From: Oscillospiraceae bacterium
GTDB taxonomy: Bacteria > Bacillota > Clostridia > Oscillospirales > Oscillospiraceae
DNA length: 47,298 nt
Assembly: GCA_017535635.1 (NCBI GenBank)
Contig: JAFXTU010000030.1
Span: 1 to 47,298 of the forward strand
Direction of reading: 5' to 3'
Shown here in pieces: positions 15,905 to 25,400 of the stretch (positions are counted from its first letter, which is position 1; each line of letters begins with the position of its first letter). Below the pieces are notes generated by a model. That model was not told the origin of the DNA. It saw nothing but the letters and a program-made list of their open reading frames with translations, and did no database searches. Position numbers and translations under genes: made by a program.

Positions 15905-17409
15905 GCGGGATCAATTACATCTACCCGGATTTCGAGGTGGTGCGCCGGGACGAGCGCTGCATCCGCTGCCGGGTCTGCGAGCGGCAGTGCGCAAACGAGG
16001 TGCACCGCTTCGACCCGGAGCGGGATATGCTCATCTCCGATGAATCCAAGTGCGTCAACTGCCAGCGCTGCGTCTCCCTCTGCCCCACCCGGGCGCTGAA
16101 GATCGTGCGCTCGGACTGCCGCCTGAGAGAAAACGCCAACTGGGACGGGGACACCATCCGAGAGATCTACAAGCAGGCTGCCAGCGGCGGCGTGCTCCTC
16201 AGCAGCATGGGGAACCCCAAGCCCCTGCCGGTGTATTGGGACAAGCTCCTCATCAACGCCTCCCAGGTGACGAACCCCTCCATCGACCCCCTGCGGGAGC
16301 CCATGGAGACCCGGGTGTTCCTGGGGAAGAAGCCGGAGAAGCTGACGCGGGACGAGAACGGGAAGCTGCGCACGGACTTGACGCCCCAGCTGGAGCTGAG
16401 CCTGCCGGTGATGTTCTCCGCCATGAGCTACGGCTCCATCAGCTACAACGCCCACGCCTCCCTGGCCAGGGCGGCGACGGAGCTGGGTACTTATTACAAT
16501 ACCGGCGAGGGCGGCCTTCACGAGGACTTCTACCGCTACGGCCCCCACACCATCGTGCAGGTGGCCTCCGGGCGCTTCGGCGTCCATGAGGACTTTCTGG
16601 AGGCCGGGGCGGCCATTGAGATCAAGATGGGCCAGGGGGCCAAGCCCGGCATCGGCGGGCACCTCCCCGGCGCCAAGGTGGGGCCGGACGTGAGCCGGAC
16701 CCGCATGATCCCGGAGGGGTCTGACGCCATCTCCCCCGCCCCCCACCACGACATCTACTCCATCGAGGACCTGCGGCAGCTGGTGTGGTCCCTGAAGGAG
16801 GCCACGGAGCACAGGAAACCCGTGATCGTGAAGGTGGCCGCGGTCCACAACATCGCCGCCATCGCCAGCGGCATCGCCCGCAGCGGGGCGGACATCATCG
16901 CCATTGACGGCTTCCGGGGCGGCACCGGCGCTGCCCCCACCCGCATCCGGGACCATGTGGGCATCCCCATCGAGCTGGCCCTGGCCAGCGTGGACCAGCG
17001 GCTGCGGGACGAGGGCATCCGCAACAACGTGAGCCTGGTGGTGGGCGGCTCCATCCGCTCCTCCGCCGACGTGGTGAAGGCCGTGGCCCTGGGGGCGGAC
17101 GCCTGCTACATCGCCACCGCGGCGGTGCTGGCCCTGGGCTGTCACCTCTGCCGCACCTGCCAGACGGGCAAGTGCAACTGGGGCATCGCCACCCAGCAGC
17201 CGGAGCTGGCCAGGCGCCTGAACCCGGACATCGGGGCCGAGCGGCTCACCAATCTCATGACCGCCTGGAAGCGGGAGATCATGGAGCTCATGGGCGGCAT
17301 GGGCATCAACTCCATCGAGGCTCTTCGGGGCAACCGGCTGATGCTCCGGGGCGTCGGCCTGAACGACGCGGAGCTTCGCATCCTGGGCATCAGCCACGCG
17401 GGGGAATGA
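15901..17409 (+). CDS. Glutamate synthase, ferredoxin plus FMN catalytic module
   Basis: Catalytic part of modular glutamate synthase, which converts 2-oxoglutarate plus ammonia to glutamate. The 502 residues begin with a two-cluster ferredoxin domain (Cys20, 23, 26, 30 and Cys51, 54, 57, 61), followed by the FMN/TIM-barrel domain: SAMSYGSISYNAH, NTGEGGLHEDFY, IKMGQGAKPGIGGHLPG, DGFRGGTGAAPT, VVGGSIRSSADVVKA, and a 3Fe-4S motif CHLCRTCQTGKCNWG. The start ATG is in the ATGA overlap with the amidotransferase. Electrons probably come from the following iron-sulfur and FAD proteins. Confidence 0.92.
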   Translation: MSGINYIYPDFEVVRRDERCIRCRVCERQCANEVHRFDPERDMLISDESKCVNCQRCVSLCPTRALKIVRSDCRLRENANWDGDTIREIYKQAASGGVLLSSMGNPKPLPVYWDKLLINASQVTNPSIDPLREPMETRVFLGKKPEKLTRDENGKLRTDLTPQLELSLPVMFSAMSYGSISYNAHASLARAATELGTYYNTGEGGLHEDFYRYGPHTIVQVASGRFGVHEDFLEAGAAIEIKMGQGAKPGIGGHLPGAKVGPDVSRTRMIPEGSDAISPAPHHDIYSIEDLRQLVWSLKEATEHRKPVIVKVAAVHNIAAIASGIARSGADIIAIDGFRGGTGAAPTRIRDHVGIPIELALASVDQRLRDEGIRNNVSLVVGGSIRSSADVVKAVALGADACYIATAAVLALGCHLCRTCQTGKCNWGIATQQPELARRLNPDIGAERLTNLMTAWKREIMELMGGMGINSIEALRGNRLMLRGVGLNDAELRILGISHAGE

Positions 17410-17413
17410 TACT

Positions 17414-17857
17414 ATGAAACGGGTATATGTGAACGAGGAATGGTGTCTGGGCTGCCATCTCTGCGAGTATAACTGCGCCTTCGCCAATTCCGGCGAGAGC
17501 GATATGGTAAAAGCCCTGAAGGGGAAGACCCTCTATCCCCGCATCCATGTGGAGGGAGACGAGCAGATCACCTACGCGGTCTCCTGCCGCCACTGCGCCG
17601 ACCCCCTCTGCGTCCGGAGCTGCATCTCCGGGGCCCTGCACCTGGAGGAAGGGGCCGTGTGCATCAGCAGGGACAAATGCGTGGGCTGTCTCACCTGCGT
17701 GCTGGTCTGTCCCTACGGGGCCATCGCCCCGGGGCCGGACGGGGCGGCCCTGAAATGCGAGCTGTGTCTGTCTAACGGCCGGGGGGAGCCCGCCTGCGCC
17801 GCCGGCTGTCCCAATCGGGCCATCGTCTATGAGGAACGGGGGGAGGAGAGCAGATGA
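17414..17857 (+). CDS. 4Fe-4S electron-transfer protein
   Basis: A 147-residue polyferredoxin of the HycB/CooF/DmsB type. Cysteine groups are CLGCHLCEYNC near the N terminus, CRHCADPLCVRSC, CVGCLTCVLVCP and CELC with CAAGCP, enough for up to four 4Fe-4S clusters. It starts 5 nt after the synthase stop and overlaps the next gene by 4 bp, so it likely carries electrons between the FAD oxidoreductase and the synthase. The electron donor is not shown by the sequence. Confidence 0.85.
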   Translation: MKRVYVNEEWCLGCHLCEYNCAFANSGESDMVKALKGKTLYPRIHVEGDEQITYAVSCRHCADPLCVRSCISGALHLEEGAVCISRDKCVGCLTCVLVCPYGAIAPGPDGAALKCELCLSNGRGEPACAAGCPNRAIVYEERGEESR

Positions 17858-19086
17858 AGAAGTACGTCATCATCGGCGGCAGCATCGCCGGCGTGAGCTG
17901 CGTGGAGGGCATCCGCAGTATTGACCCGGAGGGAGAGATCACCGTCATTACCTCCGAAGCCCACTCCAACTACGGCAGGCCCCTCATCTCCTACTACCTG
18001 GAGGGAAAGACGGACCTGGTACGCATGAGCTGGCGGGGCGCGGACTTCTTTGAGCGGAACGGCGTCACCGTGCTCCACGAAGTAAGCGTGACGAAGCTGG
18101 ACCCGGAGGGGCAGAAGCTCACCCTCTCCACGGGGGCCGCGCTCCCCTACGACGAAGTCTGCCTCTGCACCGGCTCCTATCCCTTCTCCCCCAAGTTCGA
18201 GGGGCTGGAACCGGTGGAAAAGCGCTTTTTCTTCACCACCCTGGCCGACGCCCTTGCGCTGGAAAAAGCCGTGGACCGGCTGACGAAGGTCCTCATCATC
18301 GGCGCGGGCTTCATCGGCCTGAAATGCGCCGAGGGGCTGCGGGACCGGGCGGGGAGCGTCACGGTCTGCGACCTGGCAAAACACGCCATGAGCGCCAATC
18401 TGGACGCCGACTGCGCCCCCATCCTGGAGAAGCATCTGGAGGCAAACGGCCTCCGCCTGATGCTGGGGGATACCGTGGTCCGCTTTGAGGGGCAGCGGGC
18501 GGTGATGCAGAGCGGGAAGATCGTGGACTTCGACGTGCTGGTGATCGCCATCGGCACCCGGCCCAATTCCGCCCTGGCCGCCCAGGCGGGGGCCAAAGTC
18601 AACCGGGGCATCCTGGTGGACGAAGCCATGCGCACCTCCCTCCCCGGAGTCTTCGCGGCGGGCGACTGCACCGAGAGCATGGACATCTCCGCCGGGGAGC
18701 CGGGGCTCTTGGCCGTCCTCCCCAACGCCAGCCTCCAGGGGCGCTGCGCCGGGGTGAATATGGCCGGGGGCAGCGATACTTTCCGCAAGGGGATCAAGAT
18801 GAACTCCATCGGCTTCTTCGGCCTCCACATCATGAGCGCCGGGACCTATACCGAGCCGGTATACACCGAGATCACGGAGCAGGGCTGCAAGAAGCTCTTT
18901 GCCAGGGACGGAGTCCTCACCGGCTTCATCCTCCTGGGGGACGTGCACCGGGCGGGGATCTACACCTCCCTGATCCGGGAAAAGACTCCTTTGGACAGCA
19001 TCCGCTTTGACGAAGTGAAACTGGACCCGTCCCTCCTCCCCTTCGGGAGGAGCTACCGGGCGAAAAAGCTGGGAGGTGCGGTATGA
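17854..19086 (+). CDS. FAD/NAD(P)-dependent oxidoreductase of the glutamate synthase set
   Basis: A 410-residue flavoprotein of the pyridine nucleotide-disulfide oxidoreductase fold. It has an N-terminal FAD site (VIIGGSIAGVSCVEG), an NAD(P) site (VLIIGAGFIGLKCAEGL, near residue 150), IAIGTRPN and the second FAD site GVFAAGDC. No redox-active CxxxxC pair was seen near the FAD site, so it resembles NADH:ferredoxin/rubredoxin-type reductases. Its position between the iron-sulfur protein and the third synthase module, with 4-bp overlaps on both sides, suggests it feeds electrons from NAD(P)H to the complex. Confidence 0.85.
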   Translation: MKKYVIIGGSIAGVSCVEGIRSIDPEGEITVITSEAHSNYGRPLISYYLEGKTDLVRMSWRGADFFERNGVTVLHEVSVTKLDPEGQKLTLSTGAALPYDEVCLCTGSYPFSPKFEGLEPVEKRFFFTTLADALALEKAVDRLTKVLIIGAGFIGLKCAEGLRDRAGSVTVCDLAKHAMSANLDADCAPILEKHLEANGLRLMLGDTVVRFEGQRAVMQSGKIVDFDVLVIAIGTRPNSALAAQAGAKVNRGILVDEAMRTSLPGVFAAGDCTESMDISAGEPGLLAVLPNASLQGRCAGVNMAGGSDTFRKGIKMNSIGFFGLHIMSAGTYTEPVYTEITEQGCKKLFARDGVLTGFILLGDVHRAGIYTSLIREKTPLDSIRFDEVKLDPSLLPFGRSYRAKKLGGAV

Positions 19087-19808
19087 TGAAGAGCATTGAC
19101 GCCAGTGGAATGGATTTCAGCGAGCTGAACCGGCAGCTCCGGGAAGCGGAGGGCGGCGCGGAAATCAGCGCCTGCCTGGGCCAGCGCTTCATCGGCGCAG
19201 GGATGGGGAAGCGGAAGATCCGCATCCACGGCGTCCCCGGCAACGCCCTGGGGGCCTACCTCAACGGCGCGGAGATCGAGGTCTTCGGCAACGCCCAGGA
19301 CGCCGTGGGCGACACCATGAACGCCGGGACCATCCTCATCCACGGCAGCATCGGCGACACGGCGGGCTACGCCATGCGGGGCGGAAGGATCTACGTCCGG
19401 GGCAACGCGGGCTACCGCACGGGCATCCATATGAAGGCCTACCGGGAGCACCTGCCGGTGATCGTCATCGGGGGCAAGGCGGGCTCCTTCCTGGGCGAAT
19501 ACCAGGCCGGGGGCGTCATCGTCGTCCTGGGCCTCCACACCGACGGCGGCCCCATCGTCTCCAACTTCCCCTGCACGGGGATGCACGGGGGCAAGCTCTT
19601 CCTGCGCTCCCGCTGCGAGGACGTGCTCTTCCCCAAGCAGGTGACGGCCCGCCCCGCTTCCCCGGAGGACATGGAGGAGCTGCGGGGCTATCTGAAGGAA
19701 TACTGCGAGCTGCTGAGCATGGACCTGAACGCCGTCCTGGACGCGCCGTTTACCCTGGTGACGCCGGACAGCGCGAACCCCTACCGGCAGATGTACGTAG
19801 CTAACTGA
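19083..19808 (+). CDS. Glutamate synthase, GXGXG (beta-helix) module
   Basis: The third module of split glutamate synthase, equivalent to the C-terminal domain of GltB. The 241 residues show the repeated G-rich ladder of the right-handed beta-helix: [45 protein letters not shown] and [14 protein letters not shown]. Its role in the family is structural, linking domains. It overlaps the flavoprotein gene by 4 bp and is 10 bp from guaA. The five genes 14807-19808 therefore encode one modular enzyme. Confidence 0.9.
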   Translation: MMKSIDASGMDFSELNRQLREAEGGAEISACLGQRFIGAGMGKRKIRIHGVPGNALGAYLNGAEIEVFGNAQDAVGDTMNAGTILIHGSIGDTAGYAMRGGRIYVRGNAGYRTGIHMKAYREHLPVIVIGGKAGSFLGEYQAGGVIVVLGLHTDGGPIVSNFPCTGMHGGKLFLRSRCEDVLFPKQVTARPASPEDMEELRGYLKEYCELLSMDLNAVLDAPFTLVTPDSANPYRQMYVAN

Positions 19809-19818
19809 GAGGCGCGGC

Positions 19819-21363
19819 ATGAGGGAAAATCAGCGCGTTCTGATCCTGGATTTCGGCGGGCAGTACAACGAGCTCATCGCCCGCCGGGTCCGGGAGCAGC
19901 AGGTCTACTGTGAAGTACACCCCTGCTCCATGCCCCTGGCGGAGATCCGGGACTATGATCCCATCGGCATCATCTTCACCGGCGGGCCCCACAGCGTCTA
20001 TGAGCCCGGCGCGCCCACGGTGGACGAAGGGGTCTTTTCCCTGGGCGTCCCCATCCTGGGCATCTGCTACGGCTGCCAGCTCCTGGCCCATCTCCTGGGG
20101 GGAGAGGTGGTCCCCGCCGGGGAGGACAGCGCCCGGGAGTACGGCAAGACGGAGACACAGTTCGATGCCGCTTGTCCCCTCTTCCAAGGGCTTTCGGAAG
20201 AGAGCGTCACCTGGATGAGCCACGGGGACTATCTCTCTCAGATCCCGGAGGGCTTCACCGTATCGGCCCGGAGCGAACGGTGCCCCACCGCCGCCATCTG
20301 GGATGCTCAGCGGCGGTTTTTCGGCGTTCAGTTCCATCCGGAGGTCCACCATACGGCCGGGGGCTCGGTCATGCTCCGGAATTTCCTGTTCACGGTCTGC
20401 GGCGCGAAGGGCGACTGGACCATGGCGGATTATCGCAGCCGAACCGTGGCCTCGCTCCGGGAAAAGCTGGGCGGCGGCAGGGTGCTGCTGGCCCTCTCCG
20501 GGGGCGTGGACAGCGCCGTCTGCGCCGCCCTCCTCGCGGAGGCTGTGGGGCGGCAGCTCACCTGCGTCTTTGTGGACCACGGCCTGATGCGCAAGGGCGA
20601 GGGGGACGCGGTGGAGGCCGCCTTCTCCCGGCGGGAGCTGAACTTTGTGCGCGTGAACGCGGAGGGGCGCTTTCTCCGCCTTCTCTCCGGCGTCTATCAG
20701 CCGGAGCGGAAGCGGAAGCTCATCGGGGAGGAGTTCATCCGCCTCTTCGAGGAGGAGAGCCGGAAGCTGGGGACCATGGAGTACCTGGCCCAGGGGACCA
20801 TCTACCCCGACGTGATCGAATCCGGCGGCGGAAACGCCGCGGTGATCAAGAGCCACCACAACGTGGGGGGTCTCCCCAAGGACGTGGGCTTCCGGGAGAT
20901 CGTGGAGCCGCTGCGGCTCCTTTTCAAGGATGAAGTCCGCCAGCTGGGGCGGGAGCTGGGTCTGCCGGAAGCCATCGTGAGCCGACAGCCCTTCCCCGGT
21001 CCGGGTCTGGCCATCCGGGTCATCGGCCCGGTGAGCCGGAAGAAGCTGGAAATGCTCCGGGAGGCCGACGCCATTTTCCGGGAGGAGATGGCCGCCGCCG
21101 GTCTTGCCTCCGCCGCCGACCAGTACTTCGCGGTGCTGACCAATCTGCGCAGCGTAGGGGTCATGGGGGACGCTCGGAGCTACGACTGGGCCGTAGCCCT
21201 GCGGGCCGTCAGCACGGAGGACTTCATGACCGCCGACTGGACGAGGCTCCCCTACGAGGTGCTGGACCGGGTCTCCACCCGGATCGTGAACGAGGTGGCC
21301 GGGGTGAACCGGGTGCTCTACGACATCACCTCCAAGCCCCCCGCCACGGTGGAATACGAGTGA
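19819..21363 (+). CDS. guaA: GMP synthase, glutamine-hydrolysing
   Basis: Converts XMP to GMP with ATP and glutamine. The 514 residues hold a class I amidotransferase domain (Cys83 in [10 protein letters not shown]; His/Glu in QFHPEVHHT), the ATP-pyrophosphatase loop [10 protein letters not shown] near residue 225, and the C-terminal dimerisation end KPPATVEYE. Length and order are normal. It starts 10 bp after the glutamate synthase module, with GAGAGG upstream. It is the plus-strand purine counterpart of the purA/purB/purC/purF genes on the other side of the divergent promoter region. Confidence 0.97.
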   Translation: MRENQRVLILDFGGQYNELIARRVREQQVYCEVHPCSMPLAEIRDYDPIGIIFTGGPHSVYEPGAPTVDEGVFSLGVPILGICYGCQLLAHLLGGEVVPAGEDSAREYGKTETQFDAACPLFQGLSEESVTWMSHGDYLSQIPEGFTVSARSERCPTAAIWDAQRRFFGVQFHPEVHHTAGGSVMLRNFLFTVCGAKGDWTMADYRSRTVASLREKLGGGRVLLALSGGVDSAVCAALLAEAVGRQLTCVFVDHGLMRKGEGDAVEAAFSRRELNFVRVNAEGRFLRLLSGVYQPERKRKLIGEEFIRLFEEESRKLGTMEYLAQGTIYPDVIESGGGNAAVIKSHHNVGGLPKDVGFREIVEPLRLLFKDEVRQLGRELGLPEAIVSRQPFPGPGLAIRVIGPVSRKKLEMLREADAIFREEMAAAGLASAADQYFAVLTNLRSVGVMGDARSYDWAVALRAVSTEDFMTADWTRLPYEVLDRVSTRIVNEVAGVNRVLYDITSKPPATVEYE

Positions 21364-21389
21364 GCTTTCATGAATACAGAGGGATCCCT

Positions 21390-22451
21390 ATGAAAAAAGG
21401 ATATCTTGTTTTGCAGGACGGGCAGGTCTTTGAGGGCCTTCGCTTCGGCGCAGAGGGGGAAGCCCTGGGCGAACTGGTGTTCACCACCGGCATGAGCGGC
21501 TACCTGGAGACGCTGACGGACCCCAGCTACGCGGGACAGATCGTCCTCCAGACCTTCCCCCTCATGGGGAACTACGGCGTCATCCCCCAGGACTTCGAGG
21601 GAGTGAGCCGCCTGCGGGGCTACGTGGTGCGGGAATACTGCGACGCCCCCTCCAATTTCCGCTGCCAGGGGACCCTGGACGCCTACCTCCGGGAGAAGGG
21701 CGTTCCGGGGCTCTTCGGCGTTGATACCCGGCGTCTCACCCGCATTCTCCGGGACTGGGGCGTGATGAACGCCCTGATCTGCGATCAGGTCCCTGAGGAT
21801 CTGACGGTGATCAAAGGCTACGCCGTCCGGGGCGCGGTGGAAGAGGTCACGGTCCCGGTGGCGTCCTTCTATCCCGCTGAGGGGGAGCGGCGCTTCCGGG
21901 TGGCCCTGATGGACTACGGCATGAAGAAAAACATCCTGCGGGAGCTGCAAAAACGGGGCTGCGCGGTGACGGTCTACCCGGCTTCCACATCTGCGGAGGC
22001 GGTGCTGGAAGCGAGGCACAACGGCGTGATGCTCTCCAACGGCCCCGGCGACCCGGCGGAGAACACGTTTCAGATTGAGCAGATCCGGATCCTGCTGGGA
22101 AAGCTTCCCCTCTTCGGCATCTGCCTGGGCCACCAGCTCACGGCCCTGGCCGCCGGGGGCAGCACCTACAAGCTGAAATTCGGGCACCGGGGGGTCAACC
22201 AGCCGGTGCGGGAGGCTCGGGGAGCGCGCACCTACATCACCAGCCAGAACCACGGCTACGCCGTGGGGGAGGGCGTCCCCGGCGGAACGGTCTCCTTCTA
22301 TAACGCCAACGACGGGACCTGCGAGGGCGTGGACTACCCGGACAAAGGCGCCTTTACCGTCCAGTTCCACCCGGAGGCCTGCGCGGGACCCAGGGACACC
22401 GCCTTTCTCTTTGACCGCTTTATCACCCTGATGGAAGGGGGCGCAGTGTAA
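21390..22451 (+). CDS. carA: Carbamoyl-phosphate synthase small subunit
   Basis: Glutaminase subunit that supplies ammonia to CarB for carbamoyl phosphate, used in pyrimidine and arginine synthesis. The 353 residues begin MKKGYLVLQDGQVFEG; the class I amidotransferase nucleophile is Cys245 in FGICLGHQ, with SQNHGYAV and FHPEACAGP later. GAGGG a few nt before ATG 21390 supports this start; the longer GTG frame from 21360 lacks an RBS and overlaps guaA. The TAATG junction joins it to carB with 1 nt shared. Confidence 0.96.
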   Translation: MKKGYLVLQDGQVFEGLRFGAEGEALGELVFTTGMSGYLETLTDPSYAGQIVLQTFPLMGNYGVIPQDFEGVSRLRGYVVREYCDAPSNFRCQGTLDAYLREKGVPGLFGVDTRRLTRILRDWGVMNALICDQVPEDLTVIKGYAVRGAVEEVTVPVASFYPAEGERRFRVALMDYGMKKNILRELQKRGCAVTVYPASTSAEAVLEARHNGVMLSNGPGDPAENTFQIEQIRILLGKLPLFGICLGHQLTALAAGGSTYKLKFGHRGVNQPVREARGARTYITSQNHGYAVGEGVPGGTVSFYNANDGTCEGVDYPDKGAFTVQFHPEACAGPRDTAFLFDRFITLMEGGAV

Positions 22452-25400
22452 TGCCGCTGGATACCAGTGTCAGAAAGGTCCTGGTCATCGGCTCCGGCCC
22501 CATCGTCATCGGCCAGGCGGCGGAATTCGACTACGCCGGGACCCAGGCCTGCCGGGTGCTGAAGGAGGCAGGGCTTCAGGTGGTGCTTCTGAACTCCAAC
22601 CCCGCCACCATCATGACCGACCCGGCCATGGCGGACGCCATCTACCTGGAACCGCTGACGGAGGAGACCGTAGAGCGCATCTTCCAGAAGGAGCGGCCGG
22701 ACAGCCTCCTGGCCGGGCTGGGCGGCCAGACGGGCCTCACCCTGGCCATGCAGCTGGCAAAGTCCGGCGCATTGGAGAAATACGGCGTCCGCCTCCTGGG
22801 GACCGGAGCGGAGGCCATCAGCAGAGCGGAGGACCGGAAGCTCTTCAAGGAGGCCATGCAGGAGATCGGCCAGCCGGTGGTGGATTCCGGCATCGCCGTG
22901 ACGGAGGAGGAGGCGCTGCTGGTGGCCGGGCGCATCGGCTACCCGGTCATCGTCCGCCCCGCCTTCACCCTGGGGGGCGGCGGGGGCGGTACGGCCAGGA
23001 ACGAGGAGGAGCTGCGGACCATCGCCCACACGGGCCTGGAGGCCTCCCCCATCACCCAGATCCTCATCGAGCGCTCCATCGCCGGCTGGAAGGAGATCGA
23101 ATTCGAGACCATGCGGGACTCTGCCGGCAACGTCATCGCCGTCTGCAGCATGGAAAACGTGGACCCGGTGGGCATCCACACCGGGGACAGCGTGGTGGTG
23201 GCTCCGGCCCTCACCCTGGCGGACAAGGAGTACCAGATGCTCCGGAGCGCCTCCCTGGAGATCATCTCCCACCTGGGCATCGTGGGGGGCTGCAACGTGC
23301 AGCTGGCCCTGGATCCGGAGAGCTTTGAATACGCGGTGATCGAGGTGAATCCCCGGGTCTCCCGCTCCAGCGCCCTGGCCAGCAAGGCCACGGGCTACCC
23401 CATCGCCAAGATCACAACGAAGATCGCCCTGGGCTATACTTTGGACGAGATCACAAACGACATCACCGGCAAGACCTGCGCCTGCTTTGAGCCGGCTCTG
23501 GACTATGTGGTGGTCAAATTCCCCAAGTGGCCCTTCGACAAATTCGCCGACGCCTCCCGGCTCCTGGGGACGCAGATGAAGGCCACGGGAGAGGTCATGG
23601 CCATCGCCCCCAGCTTTGAAATGGCCCTGATGAAGGCCGTGCGGGGGGCGGAGACCGGCCTGGACACCCTGAACCGGACCCCGGAGGACGCTTCTCCCCT
23701 ATCGGAGCGGCTTGCGAGGGCGGATGACCACCGGCTTTTCACCATCTTTGAGGCGCTGAAGGCCGGGATGGACGTGGAAGAGATCCACGCCCTCACCCGG
23801 ATCGACCGCTTCTTCCTTTACCATCTGAAAAATCTGGCGGACTTCGAGGGGACGCTCTCAGAGGGCCTCACCCCGGAAGCCTACGAGGAGGGCAAGCGCC
23901 TGGGCTATACGGACGCCGCCCTGCTCCGCCTCAGCGGAGAAAAAGAGCTCCCCTGTCCGGCAAGGGAGCTGAGCTACCGGATGGTGGATACCTGCGCCGC
24001 GGAATTCGAGGCGGAGACCCCTTACTTTTACTCTACCGCCGACCGCTTCTGCGAAGCCAGGACCTTCCCCCGCTCGGGCAAGCCCGTGATCGTCGTCCTG
24101 GGCTCGGGGCCCATCCGCATCGGCCAGGGCATCGAATTCGACTACTCCTCCGTCCACTGCGTCCGCACCCTGCGGGAGCTGGGCTACGAAGTGGTCATCG
24201 TCAACAACAACCCCGAGACCGTTTCCACCGACTACGACACCGCCGACCGGCTGTACTTCGAGCCTCTCACGGAGGAGGACGTGATGCAGATCCTGGCGGC
24301 AGAAAAGCCCGTGGGGGTGGTGGTGGCCTTCGGCGGGCAGACGGCGGTCCGCCTGGCGAAGTTCCTGGACGGACAGGGGGTGCCCATCCTGGGCACCAGC
24401 GCGGACGGCATCGACATGGCGGAGGACCGGGAGCGCTTCGACGAGCTCCTGGAGCGCTTTGGGATCAAGCGGCCCAGGGGAAAGGGCGTCAAGGGCCTGG
24501 AGGAAGCCCTGGCGGCGGCGGAGGAGCTGGGCTACCCCGTCCTGCTGCGCCCCAGCTACGTCATCGGCGGGCAGAACATGGTCATCGCCCACACGGAGGA
24601 GGACGTGCGCACCTACATGGAGGTGATCCTCCAGGGGAAAATCGAGAACCCGGTGCTGGTGGACCAGTACCTCATGGGTACGGAGCTGGAGGTGGATGTC
24701 ATTTCCGACGGAAAGGACGTGCTGATCCCCGGCGTCATGCAGCACATTGAGCGCTCCGGCATCCACTCCGGGGATTCCATCGCCGTCTATCCCCCCTTCT
24801 CCATCGGGGACAAGATGCTCCAAACCATCGTGGACTGCTCGGAGAAGCTGGCCCTGGCCCTGGGGACCAGGGGCCTCATCAACATCCAGTACCTCATTTA
24901 CCACGGGGAGCTCTACGTCATCGAGCTGAATCCCCGGGCCTCCCGCACGGTTCCCTACATCTCCAAGGTGACGGGGGTACCCATGGTGGACCTGGCAGCG
25001 AGAGTCATGGTGGGACAGAGCCTCCTGTCCCAGGGGTACGGGACGGGGCTGTACCGCCGCCCGCCCTACGTGGCGGTGAAGGTCCCGGTGTTCTCCTTTG
25101 AGAAGCTGGCGGACGCCAACGCCGCCCTCAGCCCGGAGATGAAGTCCACCGGCGAAGTGCTGGGCGTGGGGAAAAACCTGCGGGAAGCCCTGTTCAAGGG
25201 CCTGATCTCCGCGGGCTACCACGTGGAAAAGCACACGCATGGCGGCGTGCTGATCTCGGTGAACCGCCGGGACCAGCCGGAGATCGTGGACGTGGCCAGG
25301 CGGCTGGACGAGCTGGGCTTCCGCCTCCACGCCACCGAGGGCACGGCCCAGGAGATCGCCCGGCTGGGGGCCGACGTGGAGATCGTGGGCAAGCTGGGGA

